Source: Streptomyces sp. NRRL F-6676 (GTDB taxonomy: Bacteria > Actinomycetota > Actinomycetes > Streptomycetales > Streptomycetaceae). Taken from it: a stretch of 64,000 bases of DNA. The stretch is taken from contig NZ_JOHS01000001.1 of assembly GCF_000725625.1 (NCBI RefSeq), positions 434,001 to 498,000 on the forward strand, given 5' to 3'. The position numbers were made by a program, and so were the translations under genes. The notes under the pieces are model-generated. The model had not been told where the DNA came from, did not search any database, and saw only the letters and a program-made list of their open reading frames with translations. Shown here in pieces: positions 24,971-33,412 of this stretch (position 1 is its first letter; each line of letters begins with the position of its first letter).

Positions 24971-25972
24971 TCACGGGCCGTGGCGGACGACCCGGGTCGG
25001 AACGGTGACGCGGCGGGCGGCCGGCGGGGCCGCGTCCCGGTGTTCGAGGCGGTCGATCAGCAGCCGTGCGGCCTGCCTGCCGATCTCGTCGGCGTCGTAG
25101 GAGACGAGGGTCAGCGGCAGACCGAGGACGTCGGAGAGGTCGAAGTCGTCGAAACCGGCGACGGGAAGGGTGACCCCCGCCTTGTACAGGGCCCGGATCG
25201 CGCCCTGGCTGATGCGATTGTTGGTGCAGAACAGCGCGGTGGGCCGCTCGTCCTGCCCCAGCAGTTCGACGGTGGCCTGCTCCGCCGCGACCGCGTCGAC
25301 CAGACCCTGACGGATGAGGGCGTTGTCCGGCTCGGTGCCGACCTCCTCGTGCGCCGCCCAGAAACCGCGCAGGCGTTCGGCGCCGGTGTAGAGCGCGGGC
25401 GGGTTGCCGAGGAACGCGATCCGGGTGTGCCCGTCGGCCAGGAGACAGGCGGTGGCCTCGCGCGCGCCGTGGAAGTCCTCGACCAGGACGCAGTCGGTGT
25501 CGAGCCCCGCGGGCGGCCGCGCGGCGAAGACGACCGGGACGTGCCGCATGGCCGCGGCCAGATGCTGCTGCCGGCTGCCTGCCGGGACCACGATCAGCCC
25601 CTCGACCTGGTGGTCGACGAGCCCGTCGATGAGTTCGGGTTCCCGTTCGGGCTGCTCGCCGGAGTTGCTCAGCAGCATGCGGAAGCCGTACTCCGTCGCG
25701 ATCTCCTGGACGCCGAGCGCGAGCCGTGAGTAGAAGGGGTTGGCGAGGTTGGTGACGACCAGGCCGATCATCCCGCTGCCCCCGAGGCGCAGACTGCGCG
25801 CGGTCTGGTTGCGGCGGTAGCCCAGCCGGTCGACCGCCGCGAAGACCCGCTCGCGCGTCGCCTCGGACACGCCGGGGTCGTTCTTCAGCACACGGGACAC
25901 GGTCATGGCGCTGACCTGCGCGAGCTTGCCGACATCGTGCATGGTCGGCCCGCTGCCCCGGCGAGCGGTCAT
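24971..25972 (-). CDS. LacI-family transcriptional regulator
   Basis: 333 residues. The N-terminal helix-turn-helix is TMHDVGKLAQVSAMTVSRVL and the hinge VNxxxxVSEATRERV-like segment is GYRRNQTARSLRLG. The periplasmic-binding-protein-like sensor follows (VTNLANPFYSRLALGV, FLGNPPALYTGAERLRGF, FDDFDLSDVLGLPLT). It lies downstream of the ROK and isomerase genes on the same strand and is the natural repressor of the mannan/mannose locus, releasing when a mannosyl sugar or sugar phosphate binds. A LacI-type palindrome occurs in the divergent promoter region at 28693-28704. Confidence 0.92.
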   Translation of the reverse strand: MTARRGSGPTMHDVGKLAQVSAMTVSRVLKNDPGVSEATRERVFAAVDRLGYRRNQTARSLRLGGSGMIGLVVTNLANPFYSRLALGVQEIATEYGFRMLLSNSGEQPEREPELIDGLVDHQVEGLIVVPAGSRQQHLAAAMRHVPVVFAARPPAGLDTDCVLVEDFHGAREATACLLADGHTRIAFLGNPPALYTGAERLRGFWAAHEEVGTEPDNALIRQGLVDAVAAEQATVELLGQDERPTALFCTNNRISQGAIRALYKAGVTLPVAGFDDFDLSDVLGLPLTLVSYDADEIGRQAARLLIDRLEHRDAAPPAARRVTVPTRVVRHGP

Positions 25973-26016
25973 GCCCCTGCCCCTTCCTCCGTCTGCCTGC
26001 ACCGGCACCCCCGGCC

Positions 26017-26946
26017 TCACCGGGCGTCCGGGACGCCCCGCACCCACGCGGCCGCCCCGGTCAGGGGGGCCTCGTCGGGGTGCCGGGCCGGCCGGACGGG
26101 TACGTCGTCCGGTCCGCCGCCCGAGGCCAGCCCCGCGGTGAGCGCGGGGTGGATCAGGCCCCACGACTGGGCCATGGAGCCACCGACGACCACCGCGGTG
26201 GCGTCGAAGCGGTCGATCCAGGGAGCCAGGGCCAGGCCGAGTGCCTCGAAAGCGTAGCGGAAGGCCGACACCGCGGCGGCGTCGCCCGCCGTGGCACGTG
26301 CGGCCAGCTCACGGACGTCGGGGAGGAGTTGTCCCGCCTGGGGGGAGAGGCGCGCGTAGTGCCCCCGGATGCCGCGGCGGGAGACGGTGTCCTCCAGCGG
26401 GCGGCCGTGCACCGTCAGCCGGTGCACGTGCCCGTGCGGCGGGACCAGCGGGCCGGTGTGGACGGGACGCCCGGCGGCCAGGAACGAGGAGCCGACCCCC
26501 GTGCCCAGCGTCAGGCAGACGACACGGTCGTGGCCCGCGGCGGCACCGGCGCCGTACTCGCCGAGGGCGAATGCGTCGGCGTCGTTGAGGAAGCACAGCC
26601 GCTCCGCCCGGCCGGCCAGCCGCGCGCGCAGCCCCGCCCCGACGTCGACGCCGGACAGCGACTCGAACTTGCCCACGCCGGTGAAGCGGCCGACGCCGGT
26701 GGCGTAGTCGAAGGGGCCGGGGATCGCCACACCCCAGCACCCGCCGTGTCCGGCGGGCAGCGCGAGGGCGGCCCCGGCGACGGCGTCGAGGAGGTCGTCG
26801 GCCGCCGCCTGTGGGTCCAGCGGCACGCGGAGCACCGTCGAGGGGACGGGCCGGCGCGTGCCGGGGTCCACGAGGGCGGCGGTCACATGCGTACCGCCGA
26901 CGTCGAGGACGGGCACCGGGGCCCGTCCCGTACGGGCATCGCTCAC
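26017..26946 (-). CDS. ROK-family protein (sugar kinase-like), zinc motif lost
   Basis: 309 residues with the ROK/actin-like ATPase pattern: VLDVGGTHVTAALVD (phosphate 1), GVAIPGPFDYATGVG, FLNDADAFALGEYG with catalytic Asp, LTLGTGVGSSFLA, and VVVGGSMAQSW. The CxCGxxGCxE zinc-binding signature of most ROK kinases is replaced by a cysteine-free segment around VHGRPLEDTVSRRG. It probably phosphorylates mannose or another imported hexose, but the altered motif leaves this open. GTG 26946 overlaps the upstream isomerase gene's stop (GTGA), so they are coupled. Confidence 0.85.
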   Translation of the reverse strand: MSDARTGRAPVPVLDVGGTHVTAALVDPGTRRPVPSTVLRVPLDPQAAADDLLDAVAGAALALPAGHGGCWGVAIPGPFDYATGVGRFTGVGKFESLSGVDVGAGLRARLAGRAERLCFLNDADAFALGEYGAGAAAGHDRVVCLTLGTGVGSSFLAAGRPVHTGPLVPPHGHVHRLTVHGRPLEDTVSRRGIRGHYARLSPQAGQLLPDVRELAARATAGDAAAVSAFRYAFEALGLALAPWIDRFDATAVVVGGSMAQSWGLIHPALTAGLASGGGPDDVPVRPARHPDEAPLTGAAAWVRGVPDAR

Positions 26947-28661
26947 GGTTCGACCACCAGCGCCTTGACGATCCGTACCTCGTCGCCGCCCAGCGCGCGG
27001 ACGCGGTAGGCGCCGACAGCGGCGGGGACGGTGAGGGTCTCCGCGAACGCCAGCGGGTGCGTACGGCCGTCCCGCGTCTCGACGACGGCACCCTCGCCCG
27101 CGGCGACGTTGAGGATGTGGAAGCGGCCCGCGGTGTCGTCGGGGGCCTCGCGGCCCTCCGCCACCACGAGGCGGTGCACCGCGTAGAACATCTCGGGCAG
27201 CGCGCCGAGGACCTCCTCGCGCCAGCCCTCGCCCGAGCGGAGCGTGCGCGGCTGCTGGACGAGGTCCTTGGTGACGTCCGCCCCGCGCCGGGCGGTGTCC
27301 AGGTTGGCGAAGCCGTGCGCGTAGGGCAGCGGCCGGGAGGCACCGGCGGCGTCCTTGCGCAGCCAGTCGTACAGCCGCAGGGAGTACAGGTACGGCGTCG
27401 CGCTCACCTCCAGCACCAGGTTGCCCGCGCCGGAGGCGTGCGGGGTGCCCGCCGGGATTATGAAGAGCTGCCCGACGGTCGCCGGGTGGGACTGGACGTG
27501 GTCCTCGACGGGCATCGGGGTGCCGTGGGCGATGGAGTCCTCCACCTGGCGCCGCATGGTGTCGGGGTCCGCCTCGTCGGCGAGCCCCAGCAGCACCCGC
27601 GAACCGTCCTCGCCGGCCGTGACGTAGTACGTCTCGTGCTGGGTGTACGGCCAGCCGAAGACCTCCCGCATGTACTGCTCGCGGGGGTGGAGGTGCAGGG
27701 ACAGGTTGCCGCCGCCCATGGTGTCGAGGTAGTCGAACCGGATGGGGAAGGACGTGCCGAACCGGCGGTGCACGTCCTCGCCGAGCATCTCCTCGGGGTG
27801 CTCGACGCACAGCAGCTGGAACGGGATCTCGACCTGTGCCCCGCCCCTCTCGCCGACCAGGACGCCCGCCTCGGGCGCGATCAGCTCGTAGCCGAGGGCC
27901 GTGTTGCCGGCCTGCGGGGTGAAGCCGAGCTCGCTCGCCGCCCACTGGCCGCCCCACGGGGTGGAGTTGAAGTACGGACGGGTGCGCACCGGCCCCCGGG
28001 CCAGATGCGCCAGCGTGGCGCGCAGCGCGGCACCGTCGAGGGAGGCCGGGCGGGCGGGGTCCTGGACGTCGATCCACCTCTCGACGCGGCCCGCGAGCGC
28101 GTCACGGTGTCGGTCCTGTACGGGCCAGTCGGTGTAGAACAGGCGGACCAGACCGCCGGGTGCGGCGGGCCGCCCCAGGTTGACGCCGACCGGGAGTTCG
28201 CCCTTGGCGACGGCCGCCTCGGCGTACCGCTTCGGCAGGTCCGCGTACCACAGCACGTCCGGCGCGCACAGCGCGGCACCCGGCCCGTACACCACCAGCA
28301 CCTCGTCCACGGCCGGTCGTTCGGGCCGCGGAACGGCGTCGAACAGGTCCGCGACCCGGGCCGTGGACAGGGGAGTGAAGAACGGGTCGCCGTCGGGGAC
28401 GGGGCGGGCGGCGATCCGCTCACCGGCGTCCGCCGCGTAGTGCTCACGGACATCGAGGAACGACACCTCGCGGCCCGTGGCGCGCACGGCTTCCGCGAGG
28501 CCGTCGGCCAGCGCGGCCCAGTCGAGCGCCGCGGGACCCTCCACCGCCAGGACGAGCGGGCCGGGCGGCAGCGCCGCGGCCGGGACGGACCAGCCGACGG
28601 CCACCTCCCCGGCGGCGGGCGGATAGCTGGGCAGAGGGTCGTACGAACGGGACACGGGCAC
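26943..28661 (-). CDS. Class I mannose-6-phosphate isomerase-like protein with extra N-terminal domain
   Basis: 572 residues, longer than ordinary ManA (about 390). The C-terminal ~330 residues hold the cupin-type isomerase core: GGGNLSLHLHPREQYMREVF, QHETYYVTAGEDGS and IIPAGTPHASGAGN supply metal ligands. The first ~230 residues (LVLAVEGPAALDWAALADGL, REVSFLDVREHY, YGPGAALCAPD) look like a P-loop nucleotide-kinase fold without a Walker A lysine. Expected reaction: mannose-6-phosphate to fructose-6-phosphate, taking mannan-derived sugar into glycolysis. GTG 28661 follows AAGGAG. It is first gene of the isomerase-ROK-LacI operon and diverges from the sugar ABC importer. Confidence 0.85.
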   Translation of the reverse strand: MPVSRSYDPLPSYPPAAGEVAVGWSVPAAALPPGPLVLAVEGPAALDWAALADGLAEAVRATGREVSFLDVREHYAADAGERIAARPVPDGDPFFTPLSTARVADLFDAVPRPERPAVDEVLVVYGPGAALCAPDVLWYADLPKRYAEAAVAKGELPVGVNLGRPAAPGGLVRLFYTDWPVQDRHRDALAGRVERWIDVQDPARPASLDGAALRATLAHLARGPVRTRPYFNSTPWGGQWAASELGFTPQAGNTALGYELIAPEAGVLVGERGGAQVEIPFQLLCVEHPEEMLGEDVHRRFGTSFPIRFDYLDTMGGGNLSLHLHPREQYMREVFGWPYTQHETYYVTAGEDGSRVLLGLADEADPDTMRRQVEDSIAHGTPMPVEDHVQSHPATVGQLFIIPAGTPHASGAGNLVLEVSATPYLYSLRLYDWLRKDAAGASRPLPYAHGFANLDTARRGADVTKDLVQQPRTLRSGEGWREEVLGALPEMFYAVHRLVVAEGREAPDDTAGRFHILNVAAGEGAVVETRDGRTHPLAFAETLTVPAAVGAYRVRALGGDEVRIVKALVVEP

Positions 28662-28692
28662 AGCTTGCTCCTTGCTCGGCTCCACGGTGTCA

Positions 28693-28704
28693 GTTAACGA
28701 TAAC
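28693..28704. promoter_or_regulatory. LacI-type operator in the divergent mannose-locus promoter
   Basis: GTTAACGATAAC is a near-palindrome with central CG, 31 bases upstream of the isomerase start. A second GGTGTC..GTTAAC element recurs at 28840-28850 nearer to the importer gene. Both fit control by the LacI protein of this locus. Confidence 0.5.
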
Positions 28705-28952
28705 AACGCTTGGCCGAAGGTGTCCATGGTGGTGCGGATGTCCCTTGGAAGCTGCTGTACGCCTATAACCAGCACGTTTGCCGATGGCGGCCCGCAAAAT
28801 GGATTCTTTTCCTTTCGGAGTCTTGCTACCGCTGGAATGGTGTCGTTAACCTCCACGCAACACGTACCGGGCAGCTCCGGGGTCCCTCCGGCGTCGCGCG
28901 CCCTGTGCTTCACATCCGGCCATGCAGTGGCCCGATTCCGTGAAGGTGATCA

Positions 28953-30266
28953 ATGTCAGCATCGGGCAGGACCAGCCGTGCGGCGGGGCCGCTCGCCCGG
29001 CGCCGCTTCCTCGCCGGGGTGGCCGCCGGTGCGGCCGCCCTGACGGCCGGGGGCTGCGCACGGGGAACGAGCACGTCCGCACAGCCGGGAACCACGAGCA
29101 TCTCCAACGACAACGCCACCTGGGACGACGGCTACCGCGCGGCCGGCCAGGAGCTGAAGAAGATCACCGGGTACTCGCTCAGGCCGCTGTCGAACCCGTC
29201 GGTCACCTCCTACCAGCAGGTCGTGCAGATGACCTTGCAGACCTCGAAATCCTCCGACCTCGTCAAATGGGCCTCCGGCTACCAGCTCAAACGGCTGGCC
29301 CGGGCCGGCGGGCTCACCGACCTGGGCGGGGTCTGGAGGAGCTACGCGGGCAAGGGCTGGGTCCGCCGCGCGTCCCGGGACGCCTTCTCCTACCGCGGCA
29401 CGGTGTACGGCATCCCGCTGTACGAGTCGTACTACGTGCTCTTCTACAGCAAACCGGTGTTCAAGAGGCTGGGCCTGTCCGCCCCGGCGAGCTGGGAGCA
29501 GCTCCTGCACTGCGCCGAGGTCCTCAAACGCAACCGGATCACTCCGTTCCTCGCCAGCCAGGTGGGCGGCTGGCCCGCCATCGAGTGGTTCCAGGAACTG
29601 GTCAGCAAGACCGATCCGCACTTCTACCAGCGGCTGGTGGCCGGACAGGCCTCCTACACCGACGAGCCGGCCCGCCGGGCGATGGACCTCTGGCAGGACT
29701 TCATGCGCAAGGGCTGGATGACACCGCCCGACTTCGACCAGGCACGCGGCCCCGGCGCCCTCAAGGAGGGCACGCTGGGCATGTTCCTGCACGGCACCTG
29801 GCAGGCCGCCGGCATGGCCGCGGCGGGCATGAAACCGGGCACCGACTACGGCGCCTTCCTCCTGCCGACCGTGCGCCCCACCACCGCGAAGAGTGTGATC
29901 ACCGAATCGGGCGTCTTCGTCGTGCCCAGCCGCGCTTCCTCGCACCGGGCGGCCATGCGGAACGTCGCGGCCTGGCTCGACCCGTCCGTGCAGCGGGTGT
30001 GGAGCGACTTCCTCCAGGACAGCTCCGCCAACCCCACGGTGCGCGCCGGCAACCCGGTGGTGGCGGCGCTCCAGCGGGACATCGCCCGCGACCACCGGCT
30101 GCCGCTGGTGCGCTACTGGGAGGCCAGTCCGCCCAGCCTCATCCAGGGCAACACCGACGACCTCGGCGGCTTCATGGCCGGGCAGACCTCTCCGGCCACG
30201 ACCCTGCGTCGGATGCAGGAGCGCGCACACGACGAATGGGCGGCCTGGAAGCGAGACGAAGCATGA
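28953..30266 (+). CDS. Carbohydrate ABC transporter substrate-binding lipoprotein (family 1)
   Basis: 437 residues. A Tat-type twin arginine (ARRRFLAGVAAGAAALTAGGC) runs into a lipobox with lipidated Cys. Mature-domain segments GTVYGIPLYESYYVLFYSKPVFKRLGL and MFLHGTWQAAGM are typical of oligosaccharide-binding MalE/family 1 proteins. It delivers a sugar, here probably manno-oligosaccharides released by GH76 or Endo H, to the permeases encoded next. The ATG at 28953 has a GAAGG-like site nearby. It is the first gene of a five-gene co-directional run. Confidence 0.92.
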   Translation: MSASGRTSRAAGPLARRRFLAGVAAGAAALTAGGCARGTSTSAQPGTTSISNDNATWDDGYRAAGQELKKITGYSLRPLSNPSVTSYQQVVQMTLQTSKSSDLVKWASGYQLKRLARAGGLTDLGGVWRSYAGKGWVRRASRDAFSYRGTVYGIPLYESYYVLFYSKPVFKRLGLSAPASWEQLLHCAEVLKRNRITPFLASQVGGWPAIEWFQELVSKTDPHFYQRLVAGQASYTDEPARRAMDLWQDFMRKGWMTPPDFDQARGPGALKEGTLGMFLHGTWQAAGMAAAGMKPGTDYGAFLLPTVRPTTAKSVITESGVFVVPSRASSHRAAMRNVAAWLDPSVQRVWSDFLQDSSANPTVRAGNPVVAALQRDIARDHRLPLVRYWEASPPSLIQGNTDDLGGFMAGQTSPATTLRRMQERAHDEWAAWKRDEA

Positions 30267-31213
30267 GCACCTCCCTCACCGACCGACGCCCGCCGACCGC
30301 GGCCGGCGGACCGGCCGCACCCCGGCGCGCGACGCCCCCCGGACACTCCCGGCACACCCTGCGCGAACGGCTGGCGGCCGGCGGGTTCATGGCCCCGGCC
30401 GTCGTCCTGGTCGCCCTGTTCCTGCTGGCCCCCTTCGTCTGGACGGTCTACCGCAGCTTCTTCAACGACTCGCGGACCTCACCGTTCAGCTGGTTCGACA
30501 ACTACGCCCTGTTCGCCTCCGACCCGGCCCTGGCCCGCTCCGTCCAGAACACCCTGCTCTGGGTGGTGGGCACGGTCGCCCTCCCGTTCGTCCTCGGCCT
30601 CGCCATCGCCTGCATGACCAACGCCGGCCGTTTCTCCCGCCTCGCCCGGCTCTGCGTCGTCCTGCCCTACGCGCTCTCGGGCTCCGCGGTGGCGGTGGTG
30701 TGGAACTTCATGCTCACCACCGACGGCGCCGTCAACCAGGTCCTGACCACCCTCGGACTGGACTCACTCGCGCAGGGGTGGCTGCTGACCTGGCCAGGCA
30801 ACACCCTGGTGATGATCCTCGCCAACGCCTGGCAGGCCACCGGCGTGGCCGTCATCCTCTTCCTCGTCGGATTGCAGTCCATCCCGCCCGAGACCCTGGA
30901 GGCCGGCGCCCTGGACGGCGCGACCGGCTGGCAGCAGTTCCGTCACATCGTCCTGCCCCAGCTCCGCCCGGTGTCGATCATCGTGATCGGGATGAGCCTG
31001 GTCAACGGACTCAAGTCGTTCGACCTGATCTGGGTGCTCACCCAGGGCGGCCCCGGGCGGGCCACCGAGACACTCGCGGTGTCCATGTACAACGAGACCT
31101 TCCTGGAACTGCGGCCCGGCGCGGGAGCGGCGATCGCGGTCGTCCTCACCGTGATCGTGCTGGCGGCCTCCTGGCTCTATCTGCGCCGCCAGCTCGACGT
31201 GAAAGGCGTGTGA
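30263..31213 (+). CDS. Sugar ABC transporter permease (MalF type)
   Basis: 316 residues with six predicted membrane helices after a proline-rich cytoplasmic N-terminus. The EAA loop that contacts the ATPase is ETLEAGALDGATGWQQFRHI with VLPQLRP. Overlaps the binding-protein gene by ATGA and is followed after 3 bases by the second permease gene. No ATPase gene is present; streptomycete sugar importers generally share the MsiK ATPase encoded elsewhere. Confidence 0.93.
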   Translation: MSTSLTDRRPPTAAGGPAAPRRATPPGHSRHTLRERLAAGGFMAPAVVLVALFLLAPFVWTVYRSFFNDSRTSPFSWFDNYALFASDPALARSVQNTLLWVVGTVALPFVLGLAIACMTNAGRFSRLARLCVVLPYALSGSAVAVVWNFMLTTDGAVNQVLTTLGLDSLAQGWLLTWPGNTLVMILANAWQATGVAVILFLVGLQSIPPETLEAGALDGATGWQQFRHIVLPQLRPVSIIVIGMSLVNGLKSFDLIWVLTQGGPGRATETLAVSMYNETFLELRPGAGAAIAVVLTVIVLAASWLYLRRQLDVKGV

Positions 31214-31216
31214 CCC

Positions 31217-32032
31217 ATGTCCCTCGGCCGCGTACTGCGCAACGCCACCATCGCCGTCCTCGCCCTGCTGTGGCTGGTCCCCACCTGGCTCCTCGTCGTC
31301 AACGCGCTGGTCCCCGCGACGAGTTACTCCGGCAGCCCGCACTGGCTGCCCCAGGACTTCGGACTGTTCGACAACATGTCCCAGGCCTGGGACAAGGCCC
31401 ACCTCGGACCGGCCCTCGGCAACAGCCTCCTGTACGCCGTGGTCAGCGCCGTGGCCGCCGCGGTGCTGGCCGGCTTCGCCGCCTTCGCCACCGTCATCAT
31501 GCCCGTCAGACGGCAGGCGGTGTGGTTCTGGGCCATCTACTCCGGCACCCTCCTGCCCCTCCAGGTCTTCCTGCGACCCCTGTTCCTGTCGTACGCGCAC
31601 ACCTCGCTCTACGACACCCAGCTCGGGCTCGTGCTCATCTACACGGCGATCGCGGTCCCGTTCGCGTTCTTCGTCCTGCGCAACTACGCCCTGACGCTGC
31701 CGCGCGAGGTCGTGGAGGCCGCGCGGATCGACGGCGCCTCCTGGTGGCGGGTGTTCTGGCAGATCCACGTCCCCCTGACCCGGTCCGCGATGATCGCCGT
31801 GTTCGTGTTCCAGTTCGTGGCCGTCTGGAACGACCTGATGTTCGGCATCACCATGGTCACCAGCCGCAACATCCGGCCCGTGATGGCCGCGCTCGCCGAT
31901 TTGCAGGGCAACTACTCCAACGTCGGGCCGCCCGTCGTCCTGGCCGGCGCCCTGCTGGTCTCGCTGCCGACCCTGGTGCTGTTCTTCTCCGCCCAGCGTT
32001 TCTTCGTCAGCAGCCTGAAGATCCACCGCTGA
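31217..32032 (+). CDS. Sugar ABC transporter permease (MalG type)
   Basis: 271 residues, six membrane helices; the EAA loop reads EVVEAARIDGASWWRVFWQI followed by HVPLTRS. Partner of the MalF-type permease. It ends with QRFFVSSLKIHR, a usual C-terminus for the family. 53 bases separate it from the secreted GH76 gene. Confidence 0.93.
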   Translation: MSLGRVLRNATIAVLALLWLVPTWLLVVNALVPATSYSGSPHWLPQDFGLFDNMSQAWDKAHLGPALGNSLLYAVVSAVAAAVLAGFAAFATVIMPVRRQAVWFWAIYSGTLLPLQVFLRPLFLSYAHTSLYDTQLGLVLIYTAIAVPFAFFVLRNYALTLPREVVEAARIDGASWWRVFWQIHVPLTRSAMIAVFVFQFVAVWNDLMFGITMVTSRNIRPVMAALADLQGNYSNVGPPVVLAGALLVSLPTLVLFFSAQRFFVSSLKIHR

Positions 32033-32085
32033 TCCCGCACGCCCTTTCCCCTTCCGTCGTCACCACGTCACCAAGGGACACCTCG

Positions 32086-33291
32086 ATGCCGCGCTCACTG
32101 CTCATCCGTGCCGCCGCCTCCGTGCTCTGCGCCGGACTGCTCTGGACCGCCGCCCCCGCCCACGCCCAGAGCCCCGCACCCGCCCGCCCCGTCGCCTCCG
32201 GCACCTGGGCCGACCGCGCCACCGGCGCCTACCGGGCGCTCCAGGACCACCTGTACGAGGGCCCCAGCCGGCACGGCCTCTATCTGGAGCACACCCCCCG
32301 GCAGGCCGGCGACCAGGAGCACTCCTTCCTCTGGCCGTTCCGGGAGGCCGCCCAGGCCGCCGTCGACATGCAGGAACTGCCGCGCACCGGGTCCGCCTAC
32401 CGGCAGGACGCGGCCGAGCGCCTCGACACCGCCGAGCTCTACCACACCGGCGGTGACCGCCCCGGCTACGCCTCCTATCTGCCTGCCCCCCTCGGCACGG
32501 GCGGCGACACGTACTACGACGACAACGCCGTGGTCGCCCTCACCGAACTCGACCAGTACGAGGCCACCGGCGACGCGCGCTTCCTGGAGCGGGCCGAGCG
32601 GGTCGTGCCCGTCGTCTCCCGGGCCTGGGACGACGACACCGCCAAGGCGTGCCCGGGCGGCATGGACTGGTACGACTCACCGGACAACACCATCCGCGCC
32701 ACCAACGTCACCGCCCTGTCCGCCCAGCTCGCCGCCCGCCTCTACACGCACACCCACGACCGCGCCTACCTGACCAAGGCGGAGCAGTGGTACGGCTGGG
32801 TGTACTCCTGCATGCGCAAGGCGCCCGGCCTGTACGTCAACGACCGCGGCGACGACGGCAGTACGAACGCGACCCTGTGGACCTACAACTCCGGCGCCAT
32901 GATCGGCACCGCCACCGCGCTCTACCGGGGCACCAAAGACACGGGGTACCTGAAGAAGGCGGTGGCCGACGCCCGCGGCTCCCTGGCGTACTGGACCGAG
33001 GGCAGCAGGCTGCACGACCAGCCGGCCGTGTTCAACTCCTTCTACTTCAAGGACCTGCTCGATCTGGACGCCGTGCGGCCCGACCCCGCCTACCTCAAGG
33101 CCATGAGCGCGTACGCGGACAGCACCTACAAGTCCAACCGGGACCCCGCCACCGGGCTGTTCCGCTTCCAGCCCTCCAACGGCGGCGACTACGACCCGGC
33201 GGCGCCGGCCGCGACCCTCAACCAGTCGGCCATGGTCCAGATCTTCGCCACCCTCGCCGACGCCACCCAGCACAAGCACCGGCGTTCCTGA
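32086..33291 (+). CDS. Secreted GH76 alpha-1,6-mannanase
   Basis: 401 residues. A Sec signal peptide covers about residues 1-27 (ending PAHAQS). The (alpha/alpha)6-barrel of GH76 is recognised by TYYDDNAVVALTEL with the catalytic Asp145-Asp146 pair, GGMDWYDSPDNTIRATNVT and LYVNDRGDDGSTNATLWTYN. It cuts alpha-1,6-mannan backbones (yeast mannan, actinobacterial lipomannan-type polymers) outside the cell, releasing oligosaccharides for the adjacent importer. The ATG follows AAGGGACACCTCG. The last codons run into a 36-bp tandem repeat. Confidence 0.9.
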   Translation: MPRSLLIRAAASVLCAGLLWTAAPAHAQSPAPARPVASGTWADRATGAYRALQDHLYEGPSRHGLYLEHTPRQAGDQEHSFLWPFREAAQAAVDMQELPRTGSAYRQDAAERLDTAELYHTGGDRPGYASYLPAPLGTGGDTYYDDNAVVALTELDQYEATGDARFLERAERVVPVVSRAWDDDTAKACPGGMDWYDSPDNTIRATNVTALSAQLAARLYTHTHDRAYLTKAEQWYGWVYSCMRKAPGLYVNDRGDDGSTNATLWTYNSGAMIGTATALYRGTKDTGYLKKAVADARGSLAYWTEGSRLHDQPAVFNSFYFKDLLDLDAVRPDPAYLKAMSAYADSTYKSNRDPATGLFRFQPSNGGDYDPAAPAATLNQSAMVQIFATLADATQHKHRRS

Positions 33292-33386
33292 CGCGACGGA
33301 CCGCACCAGCCTCACCGGTGTTCCTGACGGGACGAATCCCACCACCCTCACCGGCGTTCCCGACGGGACGGACCGCACCGCCGCAC
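33279..33386. repeat. Three tandem 36-bp repeats
   Basis: Three imperfect 36-bp units (33279-33314, 33315-33350, 33351-33386), each beginning CCGG(C/T)GTTCC and continuing GACG(G/C)GACG. The first overlaps the last four codons of the GH76 gene; the rest fill the gap before the GH38 gene. 36 is a multiple of three, suggesting duplication of the GH76 gene's end. Confidence 0.8.
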
Positions 33387-33412
33387 CCCCAACGCAAAGG
33401 ACTCCACGCACC

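Noticed and set aside
22518..24974. 818-codon fused frame covering the MfnB and aldehyde dehydrogenase genes
   Set aside because: Only the part from ATG 23930 is the dehydrogenase; the upstream part is the wrong frame of the MfnB-like gene.
28662..28952. Riboswitch or small RNA in the mannose-locus divergent region
   Set aside because: The interval is short, and its features are explained by two LacI-type sites and promoters; no conserved aptamer was recognised.
33279..33386. CRISPR array
   Set aside because: The 36-bp units are contiguous without spacers and overlap a coding end; no cas genes are present.
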